Below, piece after piece: positions 44,631 through 53,282 of a stretch of 64,000 bases of DNA. The notes beneath the pieces were generated by a model. It was not told the origin of the DNA. It worked only from the letters and a program-made list of their open reading frames with translations, and did not search any database. The DNA comes from Anaerolineae bacterium (lineage in GTDB: Bacteria > Chloroflexota > Anaerolineae > Aggregatilineales > Phototrophicaceae): the NCBI GenBank assembly GCA_021296065.1, contig JAGWBD010000005.1:1-64000 (forward strand). The letters run 5' to 3'. The translations under genes were made by a program, and so were the position numbers. Within the stretch, counting starts at the first letter, position 1, and every line of letters starts with the position of its first letter.

Positions 44631-45800
44631 ATGCGTTTACTCTTCAGTCTGTTTCTGGCTGCAGCCCTGCTCTTGCCTGCCCTGACTCTTGTCGCCCAGG
44701 AACAGGGGGGCACAACAGAAGAGAGCGTTTCACTGGCCTCAATGGTCGCGCTGCCTGAATTGCTGGAACGCGCCGCGCAGGCCACCCGCTCCGGTGACCA
44801 ACCGCAGGCCATTCTCGATTACTCGCTCTTTCTGCTCTTCAACCCGACGCTTGGGCAGGCCTGGCATGGTCGGGGCCTCAGCTACCTGCAGACTGGCGAC
44901 CTTGCCCGCGCCATGGTGGATTTCGACCAGGCGCTGGAATTCAGCCTTGCGCCCCGGGACCAGGCGGCCGTGCTGGTTGACCGGGCCGAGGGCTTCCTGC
45001 GCCAGGAGCGTTTCGGCGATGCCCTGGCCGACCTGGACAATGCCATAGAGCTGTGGCCGGAGGAAACCTACGGACGCATGCTGCGTGCCCGCCTGCACGA
45101 ACTTGAGGGCCGGCCCGGGGTAGCCATCGAAGATTACGATGAACTGCTGCTGCTGTTGCCGGAGAGATCTGACGTCCTGGTTGAACGCGGGATATTCCAT
45201 CTTCGCCTCGGCGACCGGGAAGCGGCTGCGCGTGACTTCAACGAAGCCGTTGCCCTGTTTCCTGAAGACTCCTACGCGCGCCTGGAACGGGCGATTTTCC
45301 TGACTGAAGCAGGTGAATTTGAAGCAGCCCTCGCCGATATCGAGGTTGCCATGCAGCTGGATACCAGCAACCTGGGGCTGTATCTCTTTCGTGCGTCGCT
45401 CCTGGGGGACAGCGGGGCCCAACAGGAATCAGCCGCAGGCTATCTGCAGTGGCTGAACAAGATTCGGCTTGACACGATTCGGCAAAATGACCTGCTCGAT
45501 CAGGGTGACGTCACGGTCAGCATGGCGCCAGGGCGCAGCTACATCTTTTCCTTCGAGGGGAAGGCGGGCGACACGCTGACGGCCAGCGCCACCAGCCTGG
45601 TAAGTGGAGAAGTCGACTCGCTGCTGGTGCTAACGGATGCTGCCGGCGCGGCTCTCGTCGCCGACGATGACGGGGGTGGCGGGCTGGACGCCCGCATTGA
45701 AGGTTATGTGTTGCCGGCGGACGGCGCTTATCGCCTCATCCTCGGGCACGCCGGCGGCCCCTCGGAAGGGCCCCTGCGTGTGACTCTCTCGCTAATCTGA
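44631..45800 (+). CDS. secreted TPR protein with C-terminal pre-peptidase-type domain
   Basis: 389 residues. Signal peptide LLFSLFLAAALLLPALTLVAQ. Several TPR units follow (GLSYLQTGDLARAMVDFDQAL, GDALADLDNAIELWPEE, GIFHLRLGDREAAARDFNEAV, AGEFEAALADIEVAM). The C-terminal 100 residues (GRSYIFSFEGKAGDTLTAS, DSLLVLTDAAGAALVADDD, YRLILGHAG) match the bacterial PPC beta-sandwich. Probably a surface scaffold. Start ATG preferred over GTG two codons earlier. Converges with the CNNM gene, overlapping nine bases. Confidence 0.82.
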   Translation: MRLLFSLFLAAALLLPALTLVAQEQGGTTEESVSLASMVALPELLERAAQATRSGDQPQAILDYSLFLLFNPTLGQAWHGRGLSYLQTGDLARAMVDFDQALEFSLAPRDQAAVLVDRAEGFLRQERFGDALADLDNAIELWPEETYGRMLRARLHELEGRPGVAIEDYDELLLLLPERSDVLVERGIFHLRLGDREAAARDFNEAVALFPEDSYARLERAIFLTEAGEFEAALADIEVAMQLDTSNLGLYLFRASLLGDSGAQQESAAGYLQWLNKIRLDTIRQNDLLDQGDVTVSMAPGRSYIFSFEGKAGDTLTASATSLVSGEVDSLLVLTDAAGAALVADDDGGGGLDARIEGYVLPADGAYRLILGHAGGPSEGPLRVTLSLI

Positions 45801-46955
45801 GCGGGGCCCGCCCCCCTGGCTGCCCTGTTCCTCGTCCGCATCGCCGCGAATGGTGCCCTGCAGTTCCTGCTGACGCCGAAAGCGTTGATCGGCCAGTTGT
45901 CGCAGGTCCGCCACCAGGTCGGATTCGTCCGTAATCTCCACACCAATCAGCGATTCGATCGCGTCTTCCATCGTCACGATGCCGGCCGTGCCGCCATACT
46001 CGTCAAAGGCCAGAAACATGTGCTCGCCACGCGCTGTGAATTCGTCCAGCACCGTGGCCACGCTCATGCTTACCGGCACCGGGTGTAGCGGACGCGCCAT
46101 CTCCCTGAGACGCCGGTCGTGCTCGTCGCGGGCGGCCGCCATCAGCACCTCATTGCGCAGCACAAAGCTGCGCGCATCATCGGTGGACTGGCTGAAAAGC
46201 GGCATACGCGCATAAGGCAGCACACGCTGCAGACGAATCACCTCGCCCACCGTCATGTCCTCCTGCAAGGCAAACATCACGGTCCGTGGCGTCATGATGT
46301 CACTGACCTGGGCTGCGCCCAGTCGCAGCAGGTTTGTAATAATTGCGTGCTCGCGTTGCTCCAGCGCCCCCTCACCACGGCTGATGCCGGCCAGCACTTC
46401 CAGTTCCGGCCGCGTGACCGTCGGTGACTTCTGGCGCGGTGTGAGCAGCCCGGTCAGTCGTTCAAAAGCGGTCACAAAGGGATAAAAGACGACGATCATG
46501 CCCTGGATGACCCAGGCGACGGGCAAGGCCAGCGGCTTCCAGTAGACCGCGCCAATGGTCTTGGGGATGATTTCCGAAAACACCAGAATCATCAGGGTCA
46601 GAACGATGGTGACAACGCCCCAGAGTTCATCCCCAAGAAGCAGCGTTGCCTCGGCGCCGGCGCCGGCAGCGCCCACCGTATGCGCGATGGTATTCAGCGT
46701 GAGGATGGCCGTTATCGGGCGGTCCACGTTTTCCTTTTGCTGCTGCAGCAGGCGGCCGGCGCGCCGACCGGCCTGCACCTGGATCTCGATGTGCGAACGG
46801 GAGGCTGAAAAGAGCACGGCCTCGCAGAGCGAGCAAACGAAGGAGACGCCCAGCGCGAGCAGAATGTAGAGCAGTAGCGCCGGCAGCGACCCCTCTCCAG
46901 CAACGCCGGGCAGGGCCGTCGCGGCGTAAAACTCGCTTGTTTGGGCCGCTAACAC
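45792..46955 (-). CDS. CNNM/HlyC-CorC family membrane protein
   Basis: 387 residues: an N-terminal DUF21 TM domain (FVCSLCEAVLFSASRSHIE, ILTLNTIAHTVGAAGAGAEA, VFSEIIPKTIGAVYW) followed by a CBS pair (DIMTPRTVMFALQ, HMFLAFDEYGGTAGIVTMEDAIESLIG). This is the CNNM/CorC family implicated in magnesium efflux. The C-terminal CorC/HlyC domain seems absent: the protein ends in an acidic, Gly-rich tail soon after the CBS pair. Confidence 0.9.
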   Translation of the reverse strand: MLAAQTSEFYAATALPGVAGEGSLPALLLYILLALGVSFVCSLCEAVLFSASRSHIEIQVQAGRRAGRLLQQQKENVDRPITAILTLNTIAHTVGAAGAGAEATLLLGDELWGVVTIVLTLMILVFSEIIPKTIGAVYWKPLALPVAWVIQGMIVVFYPFVTAFERLTGLLTPRQKSPTVTRPELEVLAGISRGEGALEQREHAIITNLLRLGAAQVSDIMTPRTVMFALQEDMTVGEVIRLQRVLPYARMPLFSQSTDDARSFVLRNEVLMAAARDEHDRRLREMARPLHPVPVSMSVATVLDEFTARGEHMFLAFDEYGGTAGIVTMEDAIESLIGVEITDESDLVADLRQLADQRFRRQQELQGTIRGDADEEQGSQGGGPRSD

Positions 46956-47021
46956 ATGGTTTCCAGACTGGTCGTCGGAATGCGCACAACATAACAGCGA
47001 AGTATGTGACCTGCAAGCACT

Positions 47022-47732
47022 TCAGAGCGGCTGCCGTGCGGGAATGCCGGGTTGCCGCGGCCAGGCGCAAGGCGTAGCAGCCACCTTGTCAAGAATAACG
47101 AGATGATGTGTTTGCGCGACGCCGGGCAGTTGCAGGGTTTCCACCCGGTTTACCCGACCGCCCAGCAGCCCGATGGCGCGCGCGGATTCCTTCAACTCCT
47201 GGCGCGCGCTGCTGCCCTTCATGGCGACACACTGGCCTCCCACACGTGCCAGCGGCAACATGAACTCCGCCAGCACCGGCATGCGCGCCACCGACCGCGC
47301 CAGCACCAGGTCATGGGCCTCCCGTTCCGCAGGCATCTGTCCCGCCTGCTCCGCCCGCGCGTGCAACGTGCGGACTCCTGTCAGTTCCAGCAAATCGACC
47401 AGGTGGTCGAGAAAGCGCAGTTTCTTCGCCGTGGCATCGAGCAGGGTCAGGTGCGTGCCCGGACACAAGATGTGCAGGGGCAGGCCTGGAAATCCGGCGC
47501 CGGTTCCCACGTCCACCAGTCGCATGCCTTTGCGCAGCGGGACGAATGCGGCGACAGAAAGTGAATCCAGGAAGTGCCGCACAAGCACCTCCTGCGGGTC
47601 GGTGATGGCGGTCAGGTTGACGCGCCGGTTCCACTGGGCCAGTTCGTCGGCGTGGCGTTGCATCTGAGTCAATTGCTGCGGCGAAAGCCGAATACCGAAC
47701 AAACGAGCAGCCTCGTCCGCGAGTGCCTGCAT
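47022..47732 (-). CDS. rsmG: 16S rRNA (guanine527-N7)-methyltransferase
   Basis: About 236 residues. It has the RsmG start (LTQMQRHADELAQWNRRVNLTAITDP), VRHFLDSL, SAM-binding LVDVGTGAGFPGLPL, LLDATAKKLRFLDHL, and ARSVARMPVLAEFMLPL. It methylates N7 of G527 in 16S rRNA. ATG 47732 or ATG 47744 could be the start; GGAGA lies just before the latter. Divergent from the MarR gene. No parA/parB neighbours, unlike many bacteria. Confidence 0.92.
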   Translation of the reverse strand: MQALADEAARLFGIRLSPQQLTQMQRHADELAQWNRRVNLTAITDPQEVLVRHFLDSLSVAAFVPLRKGMRLVDVGTGAGFPGLPLHILCPGTHLTLLDATAKKLRFLDHLVDLLELTGVRTLHARAEQAGQMPAEREAHDLVLARSVARMPVLAEFMLPLARVGGQCVAMKGSSARQELKESARAIGLLGGRVNRVETLQLPGVAQTHHLVILDKVAATPCAWPRQPGIPARQPL

Positions 47733-47807
47733 GAAAAAGACCATTCTCCAGGGATGGCGCGCAGTGTAGCACAGCCCCCGCAGCATGCGCGCGGGACGGC
47801 GTTTTGC

Positions 47808-47813
47808 TACACT
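47808..47813 (+). promoter_or_regulatory. -10 element, probable leaderless start of marR gene
   Basis: TACACT ends seven bases before ATG 47821 and no Shine-Dalgarno is visible, as at 4110 and 24319. Confidence 0.35.
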
Positions 47814-47820
47814 GGCCCCC

Positions 47821-48318
47821 ATGACCGGCCTTGAGCAAGACATTTCCACCTTCTGGACATTGCTCTTCGACATCATCACCGATGCCGAACAGCGCCTGGC
47901 CGCCCACATGGCCCATCACAATCTGACACCACCGCAGTTTTTCGTCCTGAAGACATTGGTCAATCACGAGGGTCATTGTCCAATCGGCCAGATCGCCCGC
48001 GAGCATCACCTGAGCCGCGCCACCATGACCGGACTCGTGCAGCGGCTGGAGAGTGCGGGCCTGGTATCCCGCCGTCGCAACCTCGAAGACGGACGCTCCG
48101 TCAGCGTCGAGCTCACGCCGGACGGGCAGCAACGCTTCGAGGCTGTGCGCGACGACGTCTTCGATCAGTTACAGGCGCTGCTGGGAATGGTCAACGACAG
48201 CGAGCGACAGGCCCTGATGTTCTTCCTGTCGCGTTATCTGGAACTGGTCAACCAGCTGTCCCCCGGCCCGGCGGCGCCGGATACGTCGCTACAGGACGGT
48301 CAGCATGGCGGCGGCTGA
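47821..48318 (+). CDS. MarR family transcriptional regulator
   Basis: 165 residues with a winged helix: LTPPQFFVLKTLVNHEGHCPIGQIAREHHLSRATMTGLVQRLESAGLVSRRRNLEDGRSVSVELT. The recognition helix SRATMTGLVQRLE and the wing DGRSVSVELTPDG are typical. It likely binds DNA as a dimer and senses a small molecule. It overlaps the downstream cNMP/PH gene by 14 bases, so it probably controls that operon and perhaps the divergent rsmG. Confidence 0.9.
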   Translation: MTGLEQDISTFWTLLFDIITDAEQRLAAHMAHHNLTPPQFFVLKTLVNHEGHCPIGQIAREHHLSRATMTGLVQRLESAGLVSRRRNLEDGRSVSVELTPDGQQRFEAVRDDVFDQLQALLGMVNDSERQALMFFLSRYLELVNQLSPGPAAPDTSLQDGQHGGG

Positions 48319-49960
48319 TGCAGTGCTGCAGCATGTTCGCAGCGCAGACCTGTTTGCGTCGTTGAACGTCAGTCAGCAGGCCGCCATCGCCGCGGCCATG
48401 CAGGCCTTCCATTGCCAGCCCGGTGACCTGCTCATGCAGCAGGACGAAGCGCTGCCAGGTCTGTTGCTGCTGGCCAGCGGCGCGGCGCGGAAGCAATGGC
48501 AGGCCCCCGACGGCAGCCAGCTGGCGGGCGCCGATTTGCTGCCAGGTAACTATTGTGGCGAAGAGGCGCTGTTTCGTCCCTTGCCGGCGCAGGAAACGCT
48601 GGTCGTCAGCGCGCCGGACACCTGGGTGCTGCTACTGACGCAGGAGGCATTACAGGGCCTGCTGCCACAGGACCCGTCCATCTTGCCCGCCTTGCAGCGG
48701 ACATTCAGCCCCGTCGCGCAGGAGGTGGCCCTTTTCCGCGGCCAACGCCGCGGCGAACGCGTGATCACGCTGCGCCGGCGCCATCCCTGGTCCTGGGCCT
48801 ACAAGGCCCTGCTGCCCGTGACCCTGGCCCTGGTGGCGCTCATCGCTGCCTCCCTTGCCGACAACACGACACTCACCCTGGCGCTGGTTGGCGCGGGGCT
48901 TCTCTTGCCCGCCCTGTGGCTGCTGTACCTTATGGCCGAGTGGCACAACGACTACCTGATCATCACCGACCAGCGCATTATTCGGCGCGAGAAGACGATC
49001 CTCGCCTTCGAGGAGACCCTGGCCGAATTGCCGCTGGAGAGCGTGCATGAGGTCAGCTTCGACATACCGAAGCACGATACCTTTGCTCACGTATTCGGTT
49101 ACGGCACTGTCTTCATCCGCACCGCCGGGGATTCCGGCAACATGACCTTGCCGATGATGACCGCGCCGGAGGAGTTGCAGACCCTGCTGATGCGCAACCG
49201 GCAGGAATTTCGGCGCCGCTTGCAGGAACAGGCGCAGGCCAGCGTCGAGGAAAACATGGACGCCCTGATGGCGGGCGCGCCACTGTCGCCGCTGCCAGCG
49301 CCGCCGGGATTCACCAGTCACGACGCGCCCGGTGTGTTCAGCACCCGCTTCAGCGACCCGCAGGGCAACGTCGTCTATCGCAAGCACCTCTCGGTCTGGC
49401 TGGGGCACATTTTCCCGCCACTGGTGCTGCTCATTGGCTCCGCCATCTCCCTGATAGTACAGTTGATGCCGGACGTGGCGCCGGACTTCGGCCTCGCCGG
49501 CCTGCTGGTAGGCGGAATCGGAGTCACCGGCGCGATTTTGTGGCTATACTGGTCGGACTGGGACTGGCGCAATGACATGCTCTTCATCGGCCAGACGACC
49601 CTGCGCATTATTCACCGGCGGCCCATGTGGATGCAGGACTACAACGAACAGTTTCTGCTGACCCAGGTGGACAGCGTGACCATCAATCGCAGCGGCCCGC
49701 TCAACACGCTTATGGACCGCGGAGACCTGCTCATATCGCTGATCGGTGATGACCTGGGGGCAGAGCGTGACTTCAGCAAGGTCGGTCGGCCACTACGGGT
49801 GCAGGACGAAATTTCCGGCCAGCGGGCGGCCGTGCTGGCGCGGCGCGAGGAGAGCGAGGCCCTGCGCCGACGTGAGGAATTCGCAACCTGGATCGACGCA
49901 TGGCAGACGCGCCGGCAGCGTCAGGCGGGACCGCTGTCCCAGGCAGGCAATCCGCCATGA
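48305..49960 (+). CDS. cyclic-nucleotide-binding-like domain fused to two membrane bPH modules
   Basis: 551 residues. The N-terminal 130 form a cNMP-binding-like beta roll (FHCQPGDLLMQQDEALPGLLLLASG, GNYCGEEALF). Two modules follow, each of two TM helices and a bacterial PH domain (NDYLIITDQRIIRREKTI with LESVHEVSF, and NDMLFIGQTTLRIIHRRP with LTQVDSVTINRSG). A charged C-terminal helix ends it. It is an inner-membrane protein of unknown role, possibly envelope stress. Its stop overlaps the def start (ATGA). Confidence 0.82.
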   Translation: MAAADAVLQHVRSADLFASLNVSQQAAIAAAMQAFHCQPGDLLMQQDEALPGLLLLASGAARKQWQAPDGSQLAGADLLPGNYCGEEALFRPLPAQETLVVSAPDTWVLLLTQEALQGLLPQDPSILPALQRTFSPVAQEVALFRGQRRGERVITLRRRHPWSWAYKALLPVTLALVALIAASLADNTTLTLALVGAGLLLPALWLLYLMAEWHNDYLIITDQRIIRREKTILAFEETLAELPLESVHEVSFDIPKHDTFAHVFGYGTVFIRTAGDSGNMTLPMMTAPEELQTLLMRNRQEFRRRLQEQAQASVEENMDALMAGAPLSPLPAPPGFTSHDAPGVFSTRFSDPQGNVVYRKHLSVWLGHIFPPLVLLIGSAISLIVQLMPDVAPDFGLAGLLVGGIGVTGAILWLYWSDWDWRNDMLFIGQTTLRIIHRRPMWMQDYNEQFLLTQVDSVTINRSGPLNTLMDRGDLLISLIGDDLGAERDFSKVGRPLRVQDEISGQRAAVLARREESEALRRREEFATWIDAWQTRRQRQAGPLSQAGNPP

Positions 49961-50508
49961 CCGTGCTCGACATCATCCAGCCGGACAATCCGGTATTGCG
50001 CCGCAAGGCGAGGCGCGTCTCCACTTTTGACCGTCGCTTCCAGAAGCTCGTCGACGACATGATTGAAACGATGCAGGAAACGCATGGCATCGGCCTGGCC
50101 GCGCCGCAGGTGGCCGTCAGCCAGCGCGTGTTCGTGGCGCGCCTGCCGGACGACAGCGAAGAGGCGCGCGAGGAATTCGGCGAGCAGGCCGGCGTACTTT
50201 ACGTCATCGCCAACCCCAAGCTGGTGCGCGTCAGCAAGGAGGCCGAAGAAGGGGTCGAGGGCTGTCTTTCCATTCCCGGTTTCATCGGCGACGTGGAACG
50301 CCCGCATGCCGTCACCATCAAGGGCCAGGACCGTCATGGTGCGGCCCTGCGCGTCCGCGCCGAGGGCTGGCTGGCGCGAGTCTTTCAGCACGAACTCGAC
50401 CACCTCAACGGCATCCTCTTCATCGACATCGCCACGGACGTTCGGCCGATGGAGGAGGATGAAGAGGAAGAGGAGATTGGCGAGGAAAGCATGGCTGAAG
50501 CGGACTGA
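49957..50508 (+). CDS. def: peptide deformylase
   Basis: 183 residues from ATG 49957, overlapping the previous stop. The three PDF motifs are intact: GIGLAAPQV, EGCLSIP (Cys metal ligand) and QHELDHLNG (two His ligands and catalytic Glu). It removes the formyl group from nascent proteins. A very acidic C-terminal tail (EEDEEEEEIGEE) is unusual but not disabling. Confidence 0.96.
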   Translation: MTVLDIIQPDNPVLRRKARRVSTFDRRFQKLVDDMIETMQETHGIGLAAPQVAVSQRVFVARLPDDSEEAREEFGEQAGVLYVIANPKLVRVSKEAEEGVEGCLSIPGFIGDVERPHAVTIKGQDRHGAALRVRAEGWLARVFQHELDHLNGILFIDIATDVRPMEEDEEEEEIGEESMAEAD

Positions 50509-50519
50509 TCGCGGCTGAC

Positions 50520-51467
50520 CTACAGCGCGTACTGCGCTTCCAGTTCGTCGTAGAGTTGGCGAAAGCTGCGCCAGCGACGATCGCTGACGGCACCCTCAGC
50601 CACCGCCTGGCGCACGGCGCAGCCGGGTTCGTCGCGATGCGCGCAGTTGCCAAAGCGACAGTCCGCCACCCGTGATGCGATGTCCACGTACCAGGCGTCC
50701 AGCTCCTCCGGCTCGATGTCCCACAGGTTTAGCGAGCGGATGCCCGGCGTATCGGCCAGCCAGGTGTCCGGGCCAAGGCGCACCAGTTCGCTGTCGCGCG
50801 TGGTGTGGATGCCTTCCTCACGCCGCCTGCTGATGGCCTTCACCTGACGTCCCAGGCCCGGTTGCAGCACGTTGAGCAAACTGGTTTTGCCAACGCCAGA
50901 GGGGCCGGTAAAGACCGACAGACGGCCGGCAAGCGCCTGCCGCAGTTCTCCTACACCCCTGCCATCAAGCGCGCTGGTGAGTAGCAGAGGATAGCCCATC
51001 TGCTCGTAATCACGGAACAACGCTCTCGCCTGCGTGGGTTCCACCAGGTCCAGCTTGTTCACAACAATGCAAATGGTCTCAATGCCCGCGCTCTCGGCGG
51101 CGACCAGAAAACGGTCAAGCAGGTTCAGGCCTGGCTCCGGGCTGGCGGCGGCGAACACGAACAGCGCCTGGTCGGCATTGGCGACGATGACCTGCTCGCG
51201 CGTGGCCTCGCCTGCGCCGCGGTTGCCGCTGGTGCGGGCGGCCCGCGCCAGCACGCTGTGGCGTTCAGCGACGGAGAGAATGGCGCCTTCATTGACGTCA
51301 ACCGCTTCGAAGCAAACGCGGTCTCCGATGGCCGCCACATCCGAAGCGCTGGCTTCCTCGAGCAGACGACCGCGCAGACGACAACGGTACAACTCGCCCC
51401 CTTCAGTCTCCACGTCGAAAAACCCGCTCAGGGCGCGGATCACCAGACCCTCGCGCGTCGCCTGCAT
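50520..51467 (-). CDS. rsgA: ribosome small subunit GTPase RsgA
   Basis: 315 residues from ATG 51467 (SD GGAGGAAC); the longer track start is rejected. An N-terminal OB-fold, then a circularly permuted GTPase: G4 VVNKLDL, G1 FTGPSGVGKTSLLN, G3 LADTPGIRSL, and a C-terminal zinc knuckle CRFGNCAHRDEPGCAV. It checks maturation of the 30S decoding centre. Converges with def. Confidence 0.95.
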   Translation of the reverse strand: MQATREGLVIRALSGFFDVETEGGELYRCRLRGRLLEEASASDVAAIGDRVCFEAVDVNEGAILSVAERHSVLARAARTSGNRGAGEATREQVIVANADQALFVFAAASPEPGLNLLDRFLVAAESAGIETICIVVNKLDLVEPTQARALFRDYEQMGYPLLLTSALDGRGVGELRQALAGRLSVFTGPSGVGKTSLLNVLQPGLGRQVKAISRRREEGIHTTRDSELVRLGPDTWLADTPGIRSLNLWDIEPEELDAWYVDIASRVADCRFGNCAHRDEPGCAVRQAVAEGAVSDRRWRSFRQLYDELEAQYAL

Positions 51468-51509
51468 GTTCCTCCATTTCACTGCGGCAGCTGCCGCCAT
51501 GCCCAATGG

Positions 51510-51515
51510 TATACT
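51510..51515 (+). promoter_or_regulatory. -10 element of the DsbA-like gene
   Basis: TATACT about 70 bases before the GTG start at 51584, in the divergent rsgA/DsbA spacer. Moderately convincing without a clear -35. Confidence 0.35.
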
Positions 51516-51583
51516 GATCACGACAACAGCGCACCTGCAAACACCCGCTGTCACGCTCGCGCCTGCCAGCCGAAAGGTCCAAT

Positions 51584-52384
51584 GTGAACGAAGTAAACGA
51601 GGCTCCGCCGCCCGCAGGGCAGGAGTCTGCCCCGCCGGTTGCACCCCCGCGGCGAAGTCAGCAGGTCGGTGTTCTGATCGTCGCGGCGTTGTTTTTGCTG
51701 CTGGGCTTTTTCGCCGGTCGCTGGAGCGGCGATGTGGAACGGGAAGAGACGCGCGCCTGGCTCAATGCGACCTTGCAGGAGGAATTTGCCCGCCAGGAGA
51801 CGCGTCTGCAGGAAATGATGCTCGCGGCCCGTCCGCCGGCCCTGAATGACAGCAGCACACGCTTTTCCGTCAGCGCCGGCGAACGTCCGGCGCTCGGACC
51901 GGTGGAGGCCGGTGTCGAAATCATCGAGTTTGGCGACTTCAATTGCGGTTTCTGCGCGCGTTTCCACAGTGAAACTCTGCCACAAATCCGCGAACGCTAT
52001 GGTGACCAGGTGCGCATCGTCTACCGCGACTTCCCGATTCTCGGGGAAACATCCACCGGGGCGGCCATCGCGGCCCGGTGCGCCGATGTCCAGGGCAAGT
52101 TCTGGCCTTACCATGACCTGCTTTTCGAGAATCAGGGAACCCTGGGCGAGCCCGGTATTTTCCTGAATTACGCGCGCGCGCTGGACCTCGACCCGATCGC
52201 CTTCAACAATTGCCTGGTGGAACAACAACCGATCGAAAGCATTGCCGCCGACTTTCGCGATGCCCAGGATCTGGGCATCCGCGGCACGCCAGCCTTTTTC
52301 ATCAACGGCCGGCCCCTGCTCGGCGCGCGTGAGTTCGAGGCCTTCGCCCGAATCATTGACGAGGAACTGGCAGCGGCGGGCTAG
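51584..52384 (+). CDS. DsbA-like membrane-anchored thiol-disulfide oxidoreductase
   Basis: 266 residues, GTG start with AAAGG upstream. Pro-rich N-terminus, one TM (VGVLIVAALFLLLGFFAGRW, about 27-46), a coiled-coil-like helix, then a DsbA/thioredoxin domain. Redox centre FGDFNCGFC (Cys121/Cys124), inserted helical region, and cis-Pro IRGTPAFFINGR. It likely forms or shuffles disulfides in secreted proteins. Followed by a three-tRNA cluster. Confidence 0.9.
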   Translation: MNEVNEAPPPAGQESAPPVAPPRRSQQVGVLIVAALFLLLGFFAGRWSGDVEREETRAWLNATLQEEFARQETRLQEMMLAARPPALNDSSTRFSVSAGERPALGPVEAGVEIIEFGDFNCGFCARFHSETLPQIRERYGDQVRIVYRDFPILGETSTGAAIAARCADVQGKFWPYHDLLFENQGTLGEPGIFLNYARALDLDPIAFNNCLVEQQPIESIAADFRDAQDLGIRGTPAFFINGRPLLGAREFEAFARIIDEELAAAG

Positions 52385-52426
52385 CCCGGTGGACGGGGTC
52401 GCTGGCCAGTGGTAGCATGGAGGCAG

Positions 52427-52501
52427 CGGGGTGTGGCGCAGTCCGGTCAGCGCGCGCGCTTTGGGTGTGCGAGGTCATCGGTTCGAATCCGATCACCCCG
52501 A
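52427..52501 (+). tRNA. tRNA-Pro (TGG anticodon)
   Basis: Acceptor CGGGGTG pairs with CACCCCG. Anticodon stem CGCGC/GTGCG around TTTGGGT, giving TGG. T-arm with TTCGAAT. First of three closely spaced tRNAs. Confidence 0.95.
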
Positions 52502-52504
52502 CAG

Positions 52505-52575
52505 GCGGGTATGGTGTAATGGTAGCACATGACCCTTCCAAGGTCCTGGCACGGGTTCGAGTCCCGTTACCCGCT
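52505..52575 (+). tRNA. tRNA-Gly (TCC anticodon)
   Basis: Acceptor GCGGGTA pairs with TACCCGC. Anticodon loop CTTCCAA gives TCC. T-arm CGGG-TTCGAGT-CCCG. One mismatch at the top of the anticodon stem. Three bases after tRNA-Pro. Confidence 0.94.
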
Positions 52576-52589
52576 CTTCCGACCGGCAA

Positions 52590-52661
52590 GGGACCATAGC
52601 TCAATGGCAGAGCAGTCGGCTCATAACTGATCGGTTCCTGGTTCGAATCCAGGTGGTCCCA
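52590..52661 (+). tRNA. tRNA-Met (CAT anticodon)
   Basis: Acceptor GGGACCA pairs with TGGTCCC. Anticodon loop CTCATAA gives CAT. T-arm CCTGG-TTCGAAT-CCAGG. The acceptor pair G1-C72 is closed, so it is not an initiator; elongator Met is likely, and lysidine-modified Ile cannot be excluded. Confidence 0.92.
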
Positions 52662-52679
52662 CTCAAACCGAACAGCGTT

Positions 52680-53156
52680 TCAGTCGCCGTTGCGACCGGC
52701 GGCGAATACCGACAGCCATTCCTCAATTTCCTCGGGTGAACTTTGCGCGTGGGGGTTCTCACCGGGGTCCGGCCCTACCACCTGCGGCCGCTCCAGCAAT
52801 GACGCAAATTGTGCGCTGTTGAGAGTCTGCAGGCGCCGGTGACGGGCGAAGCCCAGCACTTCGGCATCGGAGGTCACCACCGTCCAGGCGCGTGGCTCGG
52901 GCAGCTTCTTGATGCGCTCGCGCAACACCCGGTCGGCGCTGGAACGCATGGAGGCAAATACGACCTGCACAGCCCGATTGGACAAGGCGGAGCGTCCTCC
53001 CGGCAAGCCGTGATCGAAGACAACCGTACAGCCGCGACCCGTGCGCGCCGCGAAACTGCGCAGACGTTGCACCAGTTTTGCCTCGTCATCGGGGTCATCA
53101 AGGGCCAGATCCGGCAGCGCGCCGATGAGGTTGTGACCGTCGATGATGTAGCGCAT
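52680..53156 (-). CDS. NYN (YacP-like) ribonuclease domain protein
   Basis: 158 residues from ATG 53156 (SD GGGAGGG). MRYIIDGHNLIGALPDL gives the first acidic site, TVVFDHGLPGG the second region, and WTVVTSDAEVLGFARHR the third Asp, as in NYN/PIN-like nucleases of the YacP (Rae1) type. Probably cleaves RNA, perhaps on ribosomes. Convergent with the tRNA cluster. Confidence 0.86.
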   Translation of the reverse strand: MRYIIDGHNLIGALPDLALDDPDDEAKLVQRLRSFAARTGRGCTVVFDHGLPGGRSALSNRAVQVVFASMRSSADRVLRERIKKLPEPRAWTVVTSDAEVLGFARHRRLQTLNSAQFASLLERPQVVGPDPGENPHAQSSPEEIEEWLSVFAAGRNGD

Positions 53157-53282
53157 GGTGCCCTCCCGCGAGTCAGTATAGCGGCCGCATGAAAGAGACT
53201 CAACGGAGATTGCGCCTTTTGCCCGCAACAGGCTGCTATGCTAAACTTGCGGCGATTGACTGCGCATCAGAAGAGGCAGGCC

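Noticed and set aside
52427-52661. tRNA cluster as an integration site
   Set aside because: No integrase, repeats or foreign cargo on either side.
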